Part shown: piece by piece, positions 1-8,677 of the stretch
How the letters are laid out: the number at the start of each line of letters is the position of its first letter
Position numbering within the stretch: position 1 is the first letter of the stretch
DNA from: Micromonospora pallida
Lineage (GTDB): Bacteria; Actinomycetota; Actinomycetes; Mycobacteriales; Micromonosporaceae
Direction: 5' to 3'
NCBI RefSeq assembly: GCF_900090325.1
Contig: NZ_FMHW01000003.1
Span: 1-64,000, forward strand
DNA: 64,000 bases
The notes under the pieces: generated by a model
The model's database searches: none
Told to the model about the DNA's origin: nothing
Seen by the model: the letters and a program-made list of their open reading frames with translations, nothing else
Position numbers and translations under genes: made by a program

Positions 1-249
1 CTGGAGGCGAACTACTCCACCGTCGACGACGTCGACCACGCGATGAAGCTGGGCTGCGGCTACCCGACGGGTCCCTTCGAACTGCTGGACACGGTCGGCC
101 TGGACGTCGCCCTGGACACCCAGCGGGCGCTCTACCGGGAGCTGCGGGAGCCCGGCCTGGCGCCCGCGCCGCTGCTGGAACACCTAGTCACCGCCGGCTA
201 CCTGGGCCGCGAAAGCGGTCGCGGGTTCCGCGACCACACCCAGCGCTGA
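1..249 (+). CDS. 3-hydroxyacyl-CoA dehydrogenase, C-terminal fragment
   Basis: Open at the left edge of the window; 82 residues followed by TGA at 247-249. The motif GCGYPTGPFELLDTVGLD and the late GRESGRGF are typical of the C-terminal helical domain of NAD-dependent 3-hydroxyacyl-CoA dehydrogenases (PaaH/Hbd type), which oxidise 3-hydroxyacyl-CoA, often 3-hydroxybutyryl-CoA, in fatty-acid or butanoate metabolism. The NAD-binding Rossmann domain lies outside the window. The frame is clean, unlike the genes that follow. The exact substrate cannot be judged from the fragment. Confidence 0.8.
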   Translation: MEANYSTVDDVDHAMKLGCGYPTGPFELLDTVGLDVALDTQRALYRELREPGLAPAPLLEHLVTAGYLGRESGRGFRDHTQR

Positions 250-336
250 CCGCACCGGGCACGGCCGTCGCGGCAGCGCGGTGGCCGGACCCGGCCGTGG
301 TGCTGGGGGTCGGCGCACGCCCGTACGCTGGACGGC

Positions 337-661
337 GTGAGCCCGCGTCGCAACCGCCCCCGCCGTGACGACACCGCCCACCTGGACTCCGACCGGGCCC
401 GTCACGGTGTCCCCAGCGTGGAGCAGTGGCGGGACGGCGAGTGGCAGGTACGCGGCATCAGCGGCGGCGCGTCGACCAAGACGTACCGCTGCCCCGGGTG
501 TGACCAGGAGATCCGCCCGGGGTGGCGCACCTGGTGGCCTGGCCGGCGGACGGGCGGGGCGACCTCACCGACCGCCGGCACTGGCACAGCGGGTGCTGGC
601 GGGCCCGGACCGGCGCGGGCCGGTGGTCCAGCGCGGACGCGGCGCCCCGCGCCACGGTTGA
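337..661 (+). pseudogene. small zinc-ribbon protein, frame broken by two apparent G losses
   Basis: GTG start at 337 gives MSPRRNRPRRDD..., with a VEQWRDGEW segment and a CPGCDQEIRPG zinc-ribbon-like motif. After 'cccgggg' near 517-521 the sense moves to another frame (AHLVAWPADGRGDLTDRRHW); near 606-612 it moves again (DRRGPVVQRGRGAPRHG, stop 659-661). Adding one G to each run restores a single protein of about 108 residues. From memory, close homologues in Micromonospora are annotated vaguely as ATP/GTP-binding proteins; no nucleotide-binding motif is visible. Homopolymer sequencing error is likelier than a real pseudogene, because the next three genes show the same pattern. Confidence 0.65.
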
Positions 662-726
662 GCGATCTCGGTCACCCGGTGGCCCCTCGCCCGACGCGCG
701 GACCGCTCAGGCGGGAGACTGGACGG

Positions 727-1589
727 GTGAGCACCCCGATCCGTGCCTCCTCGATCCTGCCGGGGCACCGCGAGGACATCGAACTGCACACCGCGGACGG
801 CCTGACCCTCGTCGGCGAGCTGGCCCGACCGCTCGACCGCGCGCCGGTGGCCACCCTGGTCTGCCTGCATCCGCTGCCCACCCACGGCGGATGATGGACA
901 GCCACGTCCTCCGCAAGGCCGCCTGGCGGCTGCCGGCCCTGGCCGACCTGGCCGTGCTCCGGTTCAACACGCGGGGCACCAGCAGCGTCCGGGGCAGCAG
1001 CGAGGGCGAGTTCGACAACGCGGTCGGCGAGCGGTACGACGTGGCCGCCGCGATCGAGTACGCCGAGTTCGCCGAGCTGCCGAACGTCTGGCTGCTCGGC
1101 TGGTCCTTCGGTACTGACCTGACCCTGAAGTACGGCTGCGACCCGGCGGTCACCGGTGCCATCCTGCTCTCCCCGCCACTGCGCTTCTCCACCCGGAGGA
1201 CCTGGCCGTCTGGGCCGCCAACGGCAAGCCGTTGGTCGCGCTGGTGCCCGAGTTCGACGACTACCTCCGCCCGGACGAGGCCCGGCAGCGGTTCGCGGCG
1301 GTGCCGCAGGCCGAGGTGGTGGGGTGCCCGGGGCGAAGCACCTCTGGGTGGGGGACGCCGAGACCGTCCTCGACGAGGTGGTCCGTCGGTGAACCCGGCG
1401 GTGCCGGTGCCGCTGCCCACCACCTGGGACGGCCCGATGGAGACCGGTGACGCCAGCACATACGCCGATCGGACGGTGGCCTCGTTCGCCGACCGGCCGG
1501 TCCCGGCCCGCCCGCGAACTGACCCAACTCCTGAGCTGAAGCCGGCCGGTGTCGCTGGCCGCCGATCCCTGAGCTGCCCCAACCCCTGA
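727..1589 (+). pseudogene. alpha/beta hydrolase, frame broken at several homopolymers
   Basis: GTG at 727 starts [20 protein letters not shown], a beta-strand entry typical of alpha/beta hydrolases; [12 protein letters not shown] carries the oxyanion-side HP motif. The frame breaks at about 890 and continues as [24 protein letters not shown] and the nucleophile elbow [10 protein letters not shown] (GxSxG). Further breaks near 1192 (CCC run), 1320 (GGGG) and 1388 (GG) separate [39 protein letters not shown] and [18 protein letters not shown] fits the region of the catalytic His. Each break is repaired by one base. The substrate is unknown. The true stop is uncertain; 1589 is the stop in the last recovered frame. 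Confidence 0.65.
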
Positions 1590-1656
1590 GCGGACCCGGG
1601 CCCGCGACCGGTCGGGTGCCGGCCGACCCGCGCCGGACCGCCACCCGGCCCGGGGG

Positions 1657-2594
1657 TCAGCGGCCCAGGGCGTCGATCGTCAGCCGGGTGGCCTCGGCGA
1701 TCAGGGCGTCGTCGGGTTTCGCGTCCCGGACGTCCCGGCTGGAGAGCACGGCCATCACCACCGGGGCGCCTCGGCGGCCAGAGCACCGCGATGTCGTTCC
1801 GGGTGCCGAAGCCGGCCGTGCCGGTCTTGTCGCCGACCGTCCAGCCGGCCGGCACGCCGGCCCGGACCAGCTTGTGGCCGGTGGTGTTGCGGCGCAGCCA
1901 GTCGGTGAGCAGCGCGCGGTCCTCGGCGCTCAGCGCGTCGCCCAGCACGTACGCGTGCAGGTTGGTGGCGAGCGCCCGGGGCGTGCTGGTGTCCCGGTCG
2001 TCGCCCGGGGCGGTCCGGTTGAGGGCGGGCTCGGTACGCGCCGGCCTGGTCGTCCGGTCGCCGAGTGCCCGCAGGTGTCCGGCGAACCCGGGCGGTCCGC
2101 CGAGTTCGGCCAGCACCAGGTTGGCCGCGGTGTTGTCGCTGTACCGCACCGCCGCGTCGGCGAGGTCGCGCAGCGGCATGCCGGTGGTGACGTGCCGCTC
2201 GGTGACCGGGGAGTGCGGCACCAGGTCGTCCCGGGTGTAGCGGACGACCCGGCCGAGTTCCGCGGTGCTGGTCGCGTCCAGCAGGGCGGCGGCGGCCAGC
2301 GCCTTGAACGTGGAGGCGTAGGCGAAGCGCTCGTCGGGGCGGTGGACGACGGTGACGCCGGAACCGGTGTCGACCGCGTAGACGCCGAGCCGTGCCCCGA
2401 ACCGTGCCTCCAGCGCACCGAACCCCGGGTCCACGGCCGGTGTCGACCCGGTGGTGCTGGTCGGTACCGGAGCGATGGCGTTGGTCGGTGCCGGAGCAGG
2501 GAGGCGGGTACCCCGTGCCGCAGGCGACCAACCCGAGGAGCCCGGCGGCGGTGGCACCCGCCACCGCCAGCCGAACGCGTTTCGTCGGATTCAT
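1657..2594 (-). pseudogene. class A beta-lactamase lipoprotein, two apparent frameshifts
   Basis: ATG at 2594 gives [20 protein letters not shown] with lipobox LVAC/G, so the protein should be exported and lipid-anchored. After a frame break around 2495-2505 the mature enzyme shows all class A serine beta-lactamase motifs: STFK (S70xxK), YSDN (SDN130), the EPALN stretch after ART (E166xxLN) and DKTGT (K234TG). A second break near 1772 separates VLWPP from [12 protein letters not shown]; restoring one base takes the frame to the stop at 1657-1659. Expected length is about 310 residues. It would hydrolyse beta-lactams outside the membrane. Single-base loss in runs suggests consensus error, not decay. 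Confidence 0.8.
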
Positions 2595-2608
2595 GCCAGG
2601 AGTATCGG

Positions 2609-4563
2609 TTACTCCGACTCGACCGTTACCTTCGTCGGCTTCGCGCTGCGCTCGTCGGTGGTCGGCTTGGTCGGTCGCTTCCCGCCCTCACCGGTGCTGG
2701 TGATCTTCGTCGGGGTGGCACCGCGGCCTCCCTCACCGGGAACCGCCGCCACCGTCGGCTCACCGTCGACCCCCGAGCTGGCGGCCCCGCCGTCCAGGGT
2801 GGTCACCGGTTCGGCCACCGGCCGGGCCTTCGGCTTGCCGGCGTCGCCGTCGGCGGCGACCTCGGCGATCCGGCGGGCCTCCGCCTGCGCCCGGGCCGCC
2901 GACTCGCCGGCCTGCCGGACCGAGGTGTCCGTCTCGGCCAGCCGGGACCGCTCGCCGCCGAGCTGCTGACGGATCTCCTCCAGGGCCTGCTGGAGGTCGT
3001 CGGACTCCTGCCGGGACTGCCAGGTCTCCTGCCGCAGGTCGGCCAGCTCCTGCTGGGCCTGGGCGATCTCCAGCATCACCTGGGCCAACTGCTGCCGGCC
3101 GGCGGCGACCTCCTGCTGGGTGGCGGCCAGGTGCTGCTGGGTCGTCGCCAGGTGCTGCTGGGTGGTGGCCGCGTACTCCTCGAACTGCCGGCGGGACGTC
3201 ACCATGTGCTCGTCGGCCTTGCGCCGCTTCGTGACGGCCTCCGCCTCGGCCTCGCGGAGCACCTGCTCGGCCCGCTCCTCGGCCTCACGGCGCAGCGTCG
3301 CCACCTCCTGCTCGGTGTCCCGGCGCAGCGTCGTGACCTCCTGTTCGGCGGTCTGCCGCAGGGCCGCCGCAGCCTGTTCGGCCTCCTGCCGGATCCCGGC
3401 CGCCCCCTGCTCGATCTCGTCGCGGCGGGCGGTGTACTCCCGCTCCAGCTCCTCGCGGCGGGTCGTGAACTCCCGGTCGGCGGTCTCCCGGCGCTGGGTC
3501 AGCTCCCGCTCGGCCGTCTCCCGCTGCGCCTTGAGCTCCTTCTCCACCCCGGCCCGCCAGGTGCCCAGTTCCTGCTGGGTCTGCGCGCGGGCCTGCTGGA
3601 CGTACGCCTCGGTTTCGGTGCGCATCCGCTGCACGTACGCCTCGGTCTCGGCCCGGTTGCGCTTGGCCGTCTCGGCCGTCTGCTTGGTGAGCTGGTCCGC
3701 TTCCTGCTGGGCCTTGGCCCGGGTGGCCTGCGCCGCCTCGGCGGCCTGGTCGGTGAGTTTCTTGGCCTCCTGCTGGGCCTTGGCGTGCGTCGCCCGGCCG
3801 GCCTCGGTGGCCTGGTCGGTCAGGCGCTTGGCGTCCTGCTGCGCCTTCAGATGCACCTCTTTGGCCGCGTCGCGGAGCTGGGTGGCCTCCTGCTGGGCCT
3901 TGGCGTGCGCCTCCCGGGCCGCCTCGCGCAGCTTCGTCGCCTCCTGCTGAGCCCGGTTGTGGATCTCCTTGGCGGCGTCGCGGAGCTGGGTGGCCTCCTG
4001 CTGGGCCTTGGTCAGCGCGGTCTGCGCGGCCTCCCGGATCCGGGCCGCCTCCTCCCGGGCGGCGGTGACCGTCGCCTCCGCCTCGGCCCGTCGGGCCTTG
4101 CTGTGCTGCTCCTCCTCGGCCCGCCGGACGGTCAGCGCGAGTTCGAAGTCCTTCAGGGCCTTCGCGGCCTGCTCACGGGCTTCCTCGATGATGTGCTCGG
4201 CCGCCGTGCGCCGCGCCTCGATCTCTTCGCTGGCCGAGGCGAGGATGTCGTCGGCCTGTTCCTCGGCGAGGGTGAGGATCTGCTCCACCCGGGGCCCCAG
4301 ATGCCGGAACGACGCCCGGTCCACCACGGCGTTCTGCTTACGCACCTGCGCCAGGTCGCGCTGGAGCACCTCCACCTGGCCCGCGAGCTTGTGGATGTGT
4401 GTGTACGCCTGTTCCCGTTCGGCTGTCAGCGCCGCGATCTCGTGCTCGGCACGAGCCACGTACCGGTCGACCTGTCGTTTCTCGTACCCCGCAGGGCGGA
4501 CTCGAAGCTGGGCTCCGTGGTCACTTCCCCGCCGAGAGCGAACAGTTCCTCGCCGTGCGACAT
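2609..4563 (-). CDS. long coiled-coil protein with N-terminal DivIVA-type motif (one apparent frameshift)
   Basis: ATG at 4563 (MSHGEELFALGGE) leads to a DivIVA-like segment split by a frame break at about 4489-4494: restoring one G gives ALRGYEKRQVDRYVARAEHE, the RGYxxxQVDxY pattern of DivIVA/Wag31 proteins. The rest is almost unbroken charged coiled coil with repeating AKAQQEA(T/K)QL(R/T)D units and ends in a lysine/threonine-rich tail (TKITSTGEGGKRPTKPTTD). Such proteins act as polar or cytoskeletal scaffolds in actinomycetes (DivIVA, Scy and FilP-like); the role here is inferred. Its neighbour at 4746-6088 has the same architecture. A translation starting at 4459 would miss the DivIVA motif. 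Confidence 0.75.
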
Positions 4564-4670
4564 ATCCCCATCCTCACACGGCTTCGGCCCCGGTGCGGCA
4601 ATACGCACGGCGACGATGGGACCCAGTTCACCCGCGCGGGGGGAGGTGTCGATCGGCTTCGGTGGGCAGC

Positions 4671-4716
4671 GTACGGCGCGGGGTGCACCCGTTCAAGGTG
4701 ACACCCCGCGCCGTAC
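4671..4716 (-). terminator. perfect 15-bp hairpin between the two coiled-coil genes
   Basis: Arms 4671-4685 and 4702-4716 are perfect inverted repeats around a 16-nt loop. It lies just past the stop of the leftward gene at 4746 and ahead of the gene at 2609-4563. There is no T-tract, so termination is inferred from position and stem strength. Confidence 0.6.
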
Positions 4717-4745
4717 GACTCATGCCCCGATCGATGCGCGGGCCG

Positions 4746-6088
4746 TCAGCTGGACTTCTCCGCGGACACCGGCTCGGCGGCGGCCTCCTCGGCCTTCTTG
4801 GGGGCGGGCGTCTCGGCCTTCTGCTGCGGGGGCACGCCGGCACGATGCCGGCGAGACCGGAGAGCATCTGACCGAGTTGCGCGGTGACCGCGTCCTTCTG
4901 GCGGGTGAGGTCGTCGACCTCCCGACGCGCGGCCTGGGTGGTCAGCTCCGCCTCGGTGCGCGCCTCGGTGAGCAGGCGCTGCGCCTCGGCCTTCGCCTCG
5001 TTGAGGGTCTTCTCGGCCAGTGACTTGGCCTTGTCGACGGTGTCGGCGGCGGTGCGCTCGGACTCGACCCGGCGGGTCTCGGCGCGCTGCTCGATTTCCT
5101 TGGCGCGCTCCTGCGCGGCGCGGGCCCGCTGCTCGGCCTCGCCGACCAGCTTCTGGGTCTGTGCGACCTGCGCGGCGTGCCGCTCGGACTCCTCGCGCTC
5201 GGCCTTCTCGCGCCGCTCGGCGAGCTGCAGCTCCAGGGCCTGGAGGTCCTTGTCCCGCTTGTCGCGGGCGTCGGTGAGGAGCTTGGTCGCCTCGGCGCGC
5301 TTCTCCTCGGCCTCGCGGGCGGCCTTGGCCCGCTGCTGGGTGATCTCCCGTTCGGCGGTGGCGCGCAGGGTGGCCACCTCACGCTCGACAGTGGACTTCA
5401 GCTCGGCGACCTCGTGCGCGGTGACCGTGCGGAGCTGCTTGGTCTCCCGCTCGGCGTCGGCGCGCAGCGTGTCGGCCTCGCGGCGGGCCTGCACCCGGAC
5501 CTCGGCCGCCTCCCGCTCCGCGGTGGTGCGGACGCCGCCCGCCTCCCGCTCGGCGGTGGCCTTCATCGCCGCCGCCTCGGCCCGCGCCTTGTCGGTGATC
5601 TCGCGGGCTTCGAGGCGGGCCGCGGAGAGGATGCCCTCGGACTCGCGCTTGGCCTCGTTGCGGTGGTCGTTGGCCTGCTCCTCGGCGAGCCGCAGGATCT
5701 GCTCGACCCGGGTACCGAGGCCGGAGAGGGTCGGCCGGTTGTTCTCCTCGAGCTGCTTGTTGGTCTCGGCGAGCTTCTGCTCCAGCGCCGCGAGCCGCTG
5801 CTCAGCCTGGCGGAGCCGACGCTGTGCGTCGTTCATCCGCTGCTCGGCCTCGGCGCGGGCCTGCTCGGACTGGGTCAGCGCGGCGGTCAGCCGTCCGATG
5901 AAGTCGTCGACCTGTCCTGTGTTGTATCCGCGCAGGCCAACGGTGAAATCCGGCTGGGAGTTCGCGTTATCGAAGAACGCGAGAGGGGAGGACTGCTGCT
6001 GGGCATTGGCCCATACTCGCAGACGCCCCGGGGTGCTTCGCAAGAGCGGTGCGGAGCTTTTTGTCCTCTTTACCTGGTCACCTCCCAC
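4746..6088 (-). CDS. DivIVA-motif coiled-coil protein (one apparent frameshift near its end)
   Basis: The core sequence VWANAQQQSSPLAFFDNANS followed by FTVGLRGYNTGQVDDFIGRL has the LRGYxxxQVDDF signature of DivIVA-family polar proteins. Continuous heptad-rich coiled coil follows (AEREAGGVRTTAEREAAEVR and similar units). Near 4843-4846 one G seems missing; restoring it replaces an arginine/proline-rich tail with VPPQQKAETPAPKKAEEAAA and a stop at 4746-4748. The start is uncertain: the in-frame GTG at 6088 is used, but TTG at 6043 is also possible. It is probably a second polar-growth or septation scaffold, paralogous to the neighbour at 2609-4563 (both also share a RVEQIL.LAEEQA segment). Confidence 0.7.
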
Positions 6089-6365
6089 GCGCTCGGTGGC
6101 CGGTACCGGACAGGCGATCTTGGCAGCTCCGGGCCGGGGTGTGCGGCGTACCTGGTAGACCGGAAAAGAACCGCCGCCCGCCGGGTCGCCGTTTTTCGGG
6201 TCACCGTCGGTATCGATCGATTCGGTGCCGGTCGAGCACCGACGAAAGCCAATGCCGGACACGCAATGACGATCCGGTTCCCCCGGAGGTCCTCGATGGC
6301 CGCCACCGGCCGACCGCGTCCGGCGCCGCGCGGCGGAGCCCGGCTCCGGGACCTCGATTCGATCG

Positions 6366-6418
6366 GTGGCCGGGGCCCCGGCCCGACGCTGAGCGGTGAC
6401 CGGGGCCCCGGCGGCCAC
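6366..6418 (-). terminator. GC-rich hairpin after mce
   Basis: Two copies of 'ccggggccccgg' flanked by 'gtggc' and 'ggccac' can pair over 6366-6383 and 6401-6418. It sits directly downstream of the leftward mce stop (6420). The rest of the gap 6089-6365 shows no gene and presumably holds the promoter of the coiled-coil gene. Confidence 0.5.
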
Positions 6419-6419
6419 C

Positions 6420-6884
6420 TCAGGCGGGCTGGACCAGCTCGACGAGGACGCCGCCGGCGTCCTTCGGGTGGACGAAGTTGATCCGGGAGTCGGCGGTGCC
6501 CCGGCGCGGGGTGTCGTAAAGCAACCGCAGGCCGCGCTCGCGCAGCGCCGCGCAGGCCGCGTCGATGTCGGTGACGGTGTACGCGACCTGCTGCACCCCC
6601 GGCCCGTTGCGGTCCAGGAACTTCGCGATCGTCGACTCCGGAGTGAGCGGGGCGAGCAGTTGCAGGCAGCCACCCTCGGTGGTCGGGCCGACCGCCAGCA
6701 TCGCCTCGCGGACCCCCTGCTCGGTGTTGGTCTCGGTGTGCACGCAGCGCATGCCGAAGGTTTGCTGGTAGAAGTCGATCGCCTTGTCAAGGTCGGCGAC
6801 CGCCACACCCACGTGGTCGATTCGGCGGATACCGATGTCTGTGACGTAGTCCGCAGCGGGCTTGTCGGGGGAGATCTCTGCCAT
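6420..6884 (-). CDS. mce: methylmalonyl-CoA epimerase
   Basis: 154 residues from ATG at 6884. RIDHVGVAVADLDKAIDFY at the N-terminus and the closing HPKDAGGVLVELVQP are signatures of the vicinal-oxygen-chelate fold epimerases that interconvert (2R)- and (2S)-methylmalonyl-CoA in propionyl-CoA metabolism, between propionyl-CoA carboxylase and methylmalonyl-CoA mutase. The metal ligands are expected to include the H of IDHVG and the E of LVEL. Longer upstream starts were rejected because they read into phage DNA right of 6901. The start is 16 bp from the prophage boundary, so the insertion replaced the upstream sequence. A leaderless start is possible (see promoter entry). Confidence 0.92.
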   Translation of the reverse strand: MAEISPDKPAADYVTDIGIRRIDHVGVAVADLDKAIDFYQQTFGMRCVHTETNTEQGVREAMLAVGPTTEGGCLQLLAPLTPESTIAKFLDRNGPGVQQVAYTVTDIDAACAALRERGLRLLYDTPRRGTADSRINFVHPKDAGGVLVELVQPA

Positions 6885-6921
6885 GGCGTTAGTCTGACCG
6901 AACAGTCGTTCGGCTGACCAG
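6885..6921 (-). promoter_or_regulatory. candidate mce promoter with palindromic operator at the phage attachment point
   Basis: On the minus strand CAGACT (fits nAnnnT) lies 6 nt before the mce ATG, suggesting a leaderless transcript. Upstream is the perfect palindrome CCGAAC-agtc-GTTCGG at 6898-6913, and TGGTCA lies 18 nt from the -10. The palindrome straddles the host/phage boundary at 6900/6901, so the -35 side is supplied by sequence shared with the phage. Regulator unknown. Confidence 0.45.
6901..6920. other. left prophage boundary (attL), start of the shared core
   Basis: Identity between the host-proximal junction and the phage-phage junction at 42328 begins exactly here: bases 6896-6900 (host) differ from 42323-42327 (phage right end). 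The first bases, 'aacagtcgtt', are self-complementary around 'agtc'. The core's right limit cannot be set because the other host junction is not in the window. No tRNA gene is present at the site. Confidence 0.8.
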
Positions 6922-7062
6922 GCCGTTCGTGCGACCTCTCCGGCGCGCCCGGCCGCCTCCCGGCCGAAGGGCCGATCCGCCGCCGAGTCCACCCGGCCGA
7001 CGTCCTCCGTTCCGGCGAGCCGTCGCCGCCCCACCCCGATCAACCGCCCCGTCGGCCGATAG
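6901..7062 (+). pseudogene. orphan 3' end of the repressor-like HTH gene left at attL
   Basis: In the phage-phage junction the HTH gene 42091-42489 continues through the attachment point. Here only its last 53 codons and stop (to 7062) remain; the upstream host sequence in the same frame has a TGA at 6894-6896, so it is not expressed as part of a protein. It is proline/serine/arginine-rich with no recognisable domain. Confidence 0.75.
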
Positions 7063-7069
7063 TCGCCGG

Positions 7070-7140
7070 GTGACATCCGTCACACCATCGACACCTGCAC
7101 GTAACACGCCCGGGGCGGCGGGGCATCGCCGCGCCCGGGC
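7070..7140. promoter_or_regulatory. inverted repeats between attachment site and integrase
   Basis: GTGAC-atcc-GTCAC at 7070-7083 is a perfect short inverted repeat of the size of an integrase arm site or operator. A GC-rich hairpin follows (7108-7120 with 7127-7140, one bulge). They could bind integrase/excisionase or attenuate read-through into int. Function is inferred from position only. Confidence 0.4.
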
Positions 7141-7167
7141 GCTTGACCGCCAACGGGAGGCGATCCG

Positions 7168-8013
7168 ATGCTCACCGTAACCCCAGCCCATGCACCGCAC
7201 TCGCACGAAATGATCCGCGCGTTCGTGCGGCACCTACAAGATCTTCGCCGCGCCGAGGCGACCGTCGACACGTACGTCGGCATGCTGGCCCGGCTCGACC
7301 GGACCCTCCCCGAGGGCCTCGCGTACGCGTGCGCCGACGAGCTGCGCGCGCAGATTTACGTTGAGGGCCGTAAGCCGGCCACGGTGGCGCTCTACCGGGC
7401 CGCAGCCAAGGCCTTCTTCGCCTGGGCGACCGACGAGCACGACCCGTGGCTAGATTACGACCCGTCCCGGCAACTGCCGCGCGCCCGGGTCCGCCAGCGC
7501 ACCCCCCGCCCATGCACACACGAAGAGCTGGCCGACATCCTCGCCCGCGCGCAGGATCCGTGCCGGGTGTGGTACCTGCTCGCCGCCGGCTGCGGACTGC
7601 GGTGCGTTGAGATTTCCCGACTCGACCGCGCCGACGTCACCGAGCACGTGGTTTACATCCTCGGCAAGGGCGACAAGGAACGCACCGTGCCCACCCATCC
7701 GGCCGTCTGGGCGGCGATCCGCGACCTCCCAGCCGGGCCCATCGCCCGCCGGTACTACGACACTGCCCGCGCGAACCGCAGAGACGTCCAGGGGCGCGGA
7801 AACCGGCACCTCGCGGTACTCGGGCACCCCAGCGTCACGATGCACCGTCTACGGCACTGGTACGGGACGTACGTGTACCAGGCGGCGGGCGGGGATCTGC
7901 GTGTCGTTCAGGATCTGCTCGGCCACGCCTCACCGAACACCACCCAGGTGTACGTGGCCGCCGCGGCGGGGGCGGCGGCGGCTGCGGTGCGCGCCCTGCC
8001 ACTGCCGGTCTGA
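7168..8013 (+). CDS. int: phage tyrosine recombinase (integrase)
   Basis: 281 residues, RBS 'gggagg' 7 bp before ATG 7168. The N-terminal SAM-like core-binding domain (about 10-95: RHLQDLRRAEATVDTYVGML) is followed by the catalytic domain with the full set R145 (GCGLRCVEISRL), K170 (GKGDKERTVP), H226-x-x-R229 (MHRLRHW), H253 (LLGHAS) and Y262 (TQVYV). It lacks a long arm-binding extension, so it is a short XerC/D-like phage integrase. It lies next to the attachment point, as expected for the enzyme that joins attP to the site upstream of mce. In the circular phage it is the next gene after the repressor-like HTH gene, in the same direction, 105 bp away. Confidence 0.93.
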   Translation: MLTVTPAHAPHSHEMIRAFVRHLQDLRRAEATVDTYVGMLARLDRTLPEGLAYACADELRAQIYVEGRKPATVALYRAAAKAFFAWATDEHDPWLDYDPSRQLPRARVRQRTPRPCTHEELADILARAQDPCRVWYLLAAGCGLRCVEISRLDRADVTEHVVYILGKGDKERTVPTHPAVWAAIRDLPAGPIARRYYDTARANRRDVQGRGNRHLAVLGHPSVTMHRLRHWYGTYVYQAAGGDLRVVQDLLGHASPNTTQVYVAAAAGAAAAAVRALPLPV

Positions 8014-8033
8014 CCTGTCGAGAGGACGCCCTC

Positions 8034-8252
8034 ATGACGACCATCGAGGCCTACGGCGAGCGGCTAGCCGAGCCGGGCGAACGGTGCACCTGCGGCCGCG
8101 CAGCCGTGAAGGTGTTCACCGGCGGACCATGGGGTGACACCGGCTACTGCGGTCTGCCCGACGGCGGGCAGCGCGGCCCGTGCACGTTCTGCGGCGGACC
8201 TCGGCACCAGGGACGGTGCCCTGTGTACAAGCTGCGGCCAGACGGAAGCTGA
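8034..8252 (+). CDS. small cysteine-rich (zinc-ribbon) protein
   Basis: 72 residues; RBS GAGAGGA before ATG 8034, 20 bp after int, so probably cotranscribed. CTCGR, YCGLPDG, CTFCGG and HQGRCP give several CxC/CxxC pairs typical of small zinc ribbons. Function unknown; excisionase or regulator are guesses. A terminator follows immediately. Confidence 0.6.
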   Translation: MTTIEAYGERLAEPGERCTCGRAAVKVFTGGPWGDTGYCGLPDGGQRGPCTFCGGPRHQGRCPVYKLRPDGS

Positions 8253-8265
8253 CCGGCACACGACG

Positions 8266-8303
8266 AAGCGCCCCAGACCGCCACGGTCCGGGGCGCTTTC
8301 TCG
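8266..8303 (+). terminator. terminator after the int operon
   Basis: Arms 8266-8280 and 8284-8298 form a 15-bp stem with one mismatch and a 3-nt loop, followed by 'ttctc'. It also lies past the stop of the convergent gene at 8312, so it could act both ways. Confidence 0.75.
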
Positions 8304-8311
8304 TGTCGGGA

Positions 8312-8662
8312 CTACCGGATGCGTCGCGGCCGGCGGCGGCGCTGGCTGGCCACCTCCGACGGCACACACTGTTCGGGGCGAGGCTCAAAGGGCACGGGGT
8401 CGGTGGCCGCCTCGATGCGCGGCCGCCGGTCCCGGGGAAGGTGTCCCATGTCCGCCACGATCACCACGTGCGCCCGTCCCCCGTTGATCATGTGCTGGGC
8501 GTCGTCCCAGGTACGCACGATGCCGGCGAATACGTAGCCGCATGCTTCCACTCTTTCCAGGCTGGGTGCCGCGGCGGCGGCGAACTCGGCCGGGTCGGCG
8601 ATGCGGGCAGGTACGAAGACGACAGCGTGGTCCGGGGTGCGGTGGGGCATAGGGGTGTTCAT
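8312..8662 (-). CDS. hypothetical protein, alpha/beta (resolvase-like?) fold
   Basis: 116 residues with a textbook RBS AAGGAGGAT before ATG 8662. AVVFVPARIADPAEF ... CGYVFAGIVRTWDDAQHMI ... AHVVIVADMGHLP has strand-helix-strand alternation reminiscent of serine-resolvase N-terminal domains or small nucleotide-binding proteins found on actinobacterial mobile elements, but no catalytic serine in a resolvase context is visible. The basic tail (QRRRRPRRIR) suggests nucleic-acid contact. Leftward, downstream of the GntR gene by 260 bp. Confidence 0.5.
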   Translation of the reverse strand: MNTPMPHRTPDHAVVFVPARIADPAEFAAAAAPSLERVEACGYVFAGIVRTWDDAQHMINGGRAHVVIVADMGHLPRDRRPRIEAATDPVPFEPRPEQCVPSEVASQRRRRPRRIR

Positions 8663-8677
8663 CCTCCTTAGTCGCTA

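Noticed and set aside
1616..5023. 1135-codon open frame on the plus strand
   Set aside because: It is antisense to the beta-lactamase and coiled-coil genes and gives a leucine/glycine/arginine-rich product without motifs; a high-GC artefact of regular coiled-coil codons.
6420..7076. Longer mce with start at 7076
   Set aside because: The extra 64 residues would be read from phage DNA beyond the boundary at 6901; the normal family start at 6884 gives the usual length.
6880..7170. tRNA gene at the attachment site
   Set aside because: No cloverleaf or CCA-end-like 3' sequence could be drawn on either strand; the site is a promoter region. No tRNA was recognised elsewhere in the window either.
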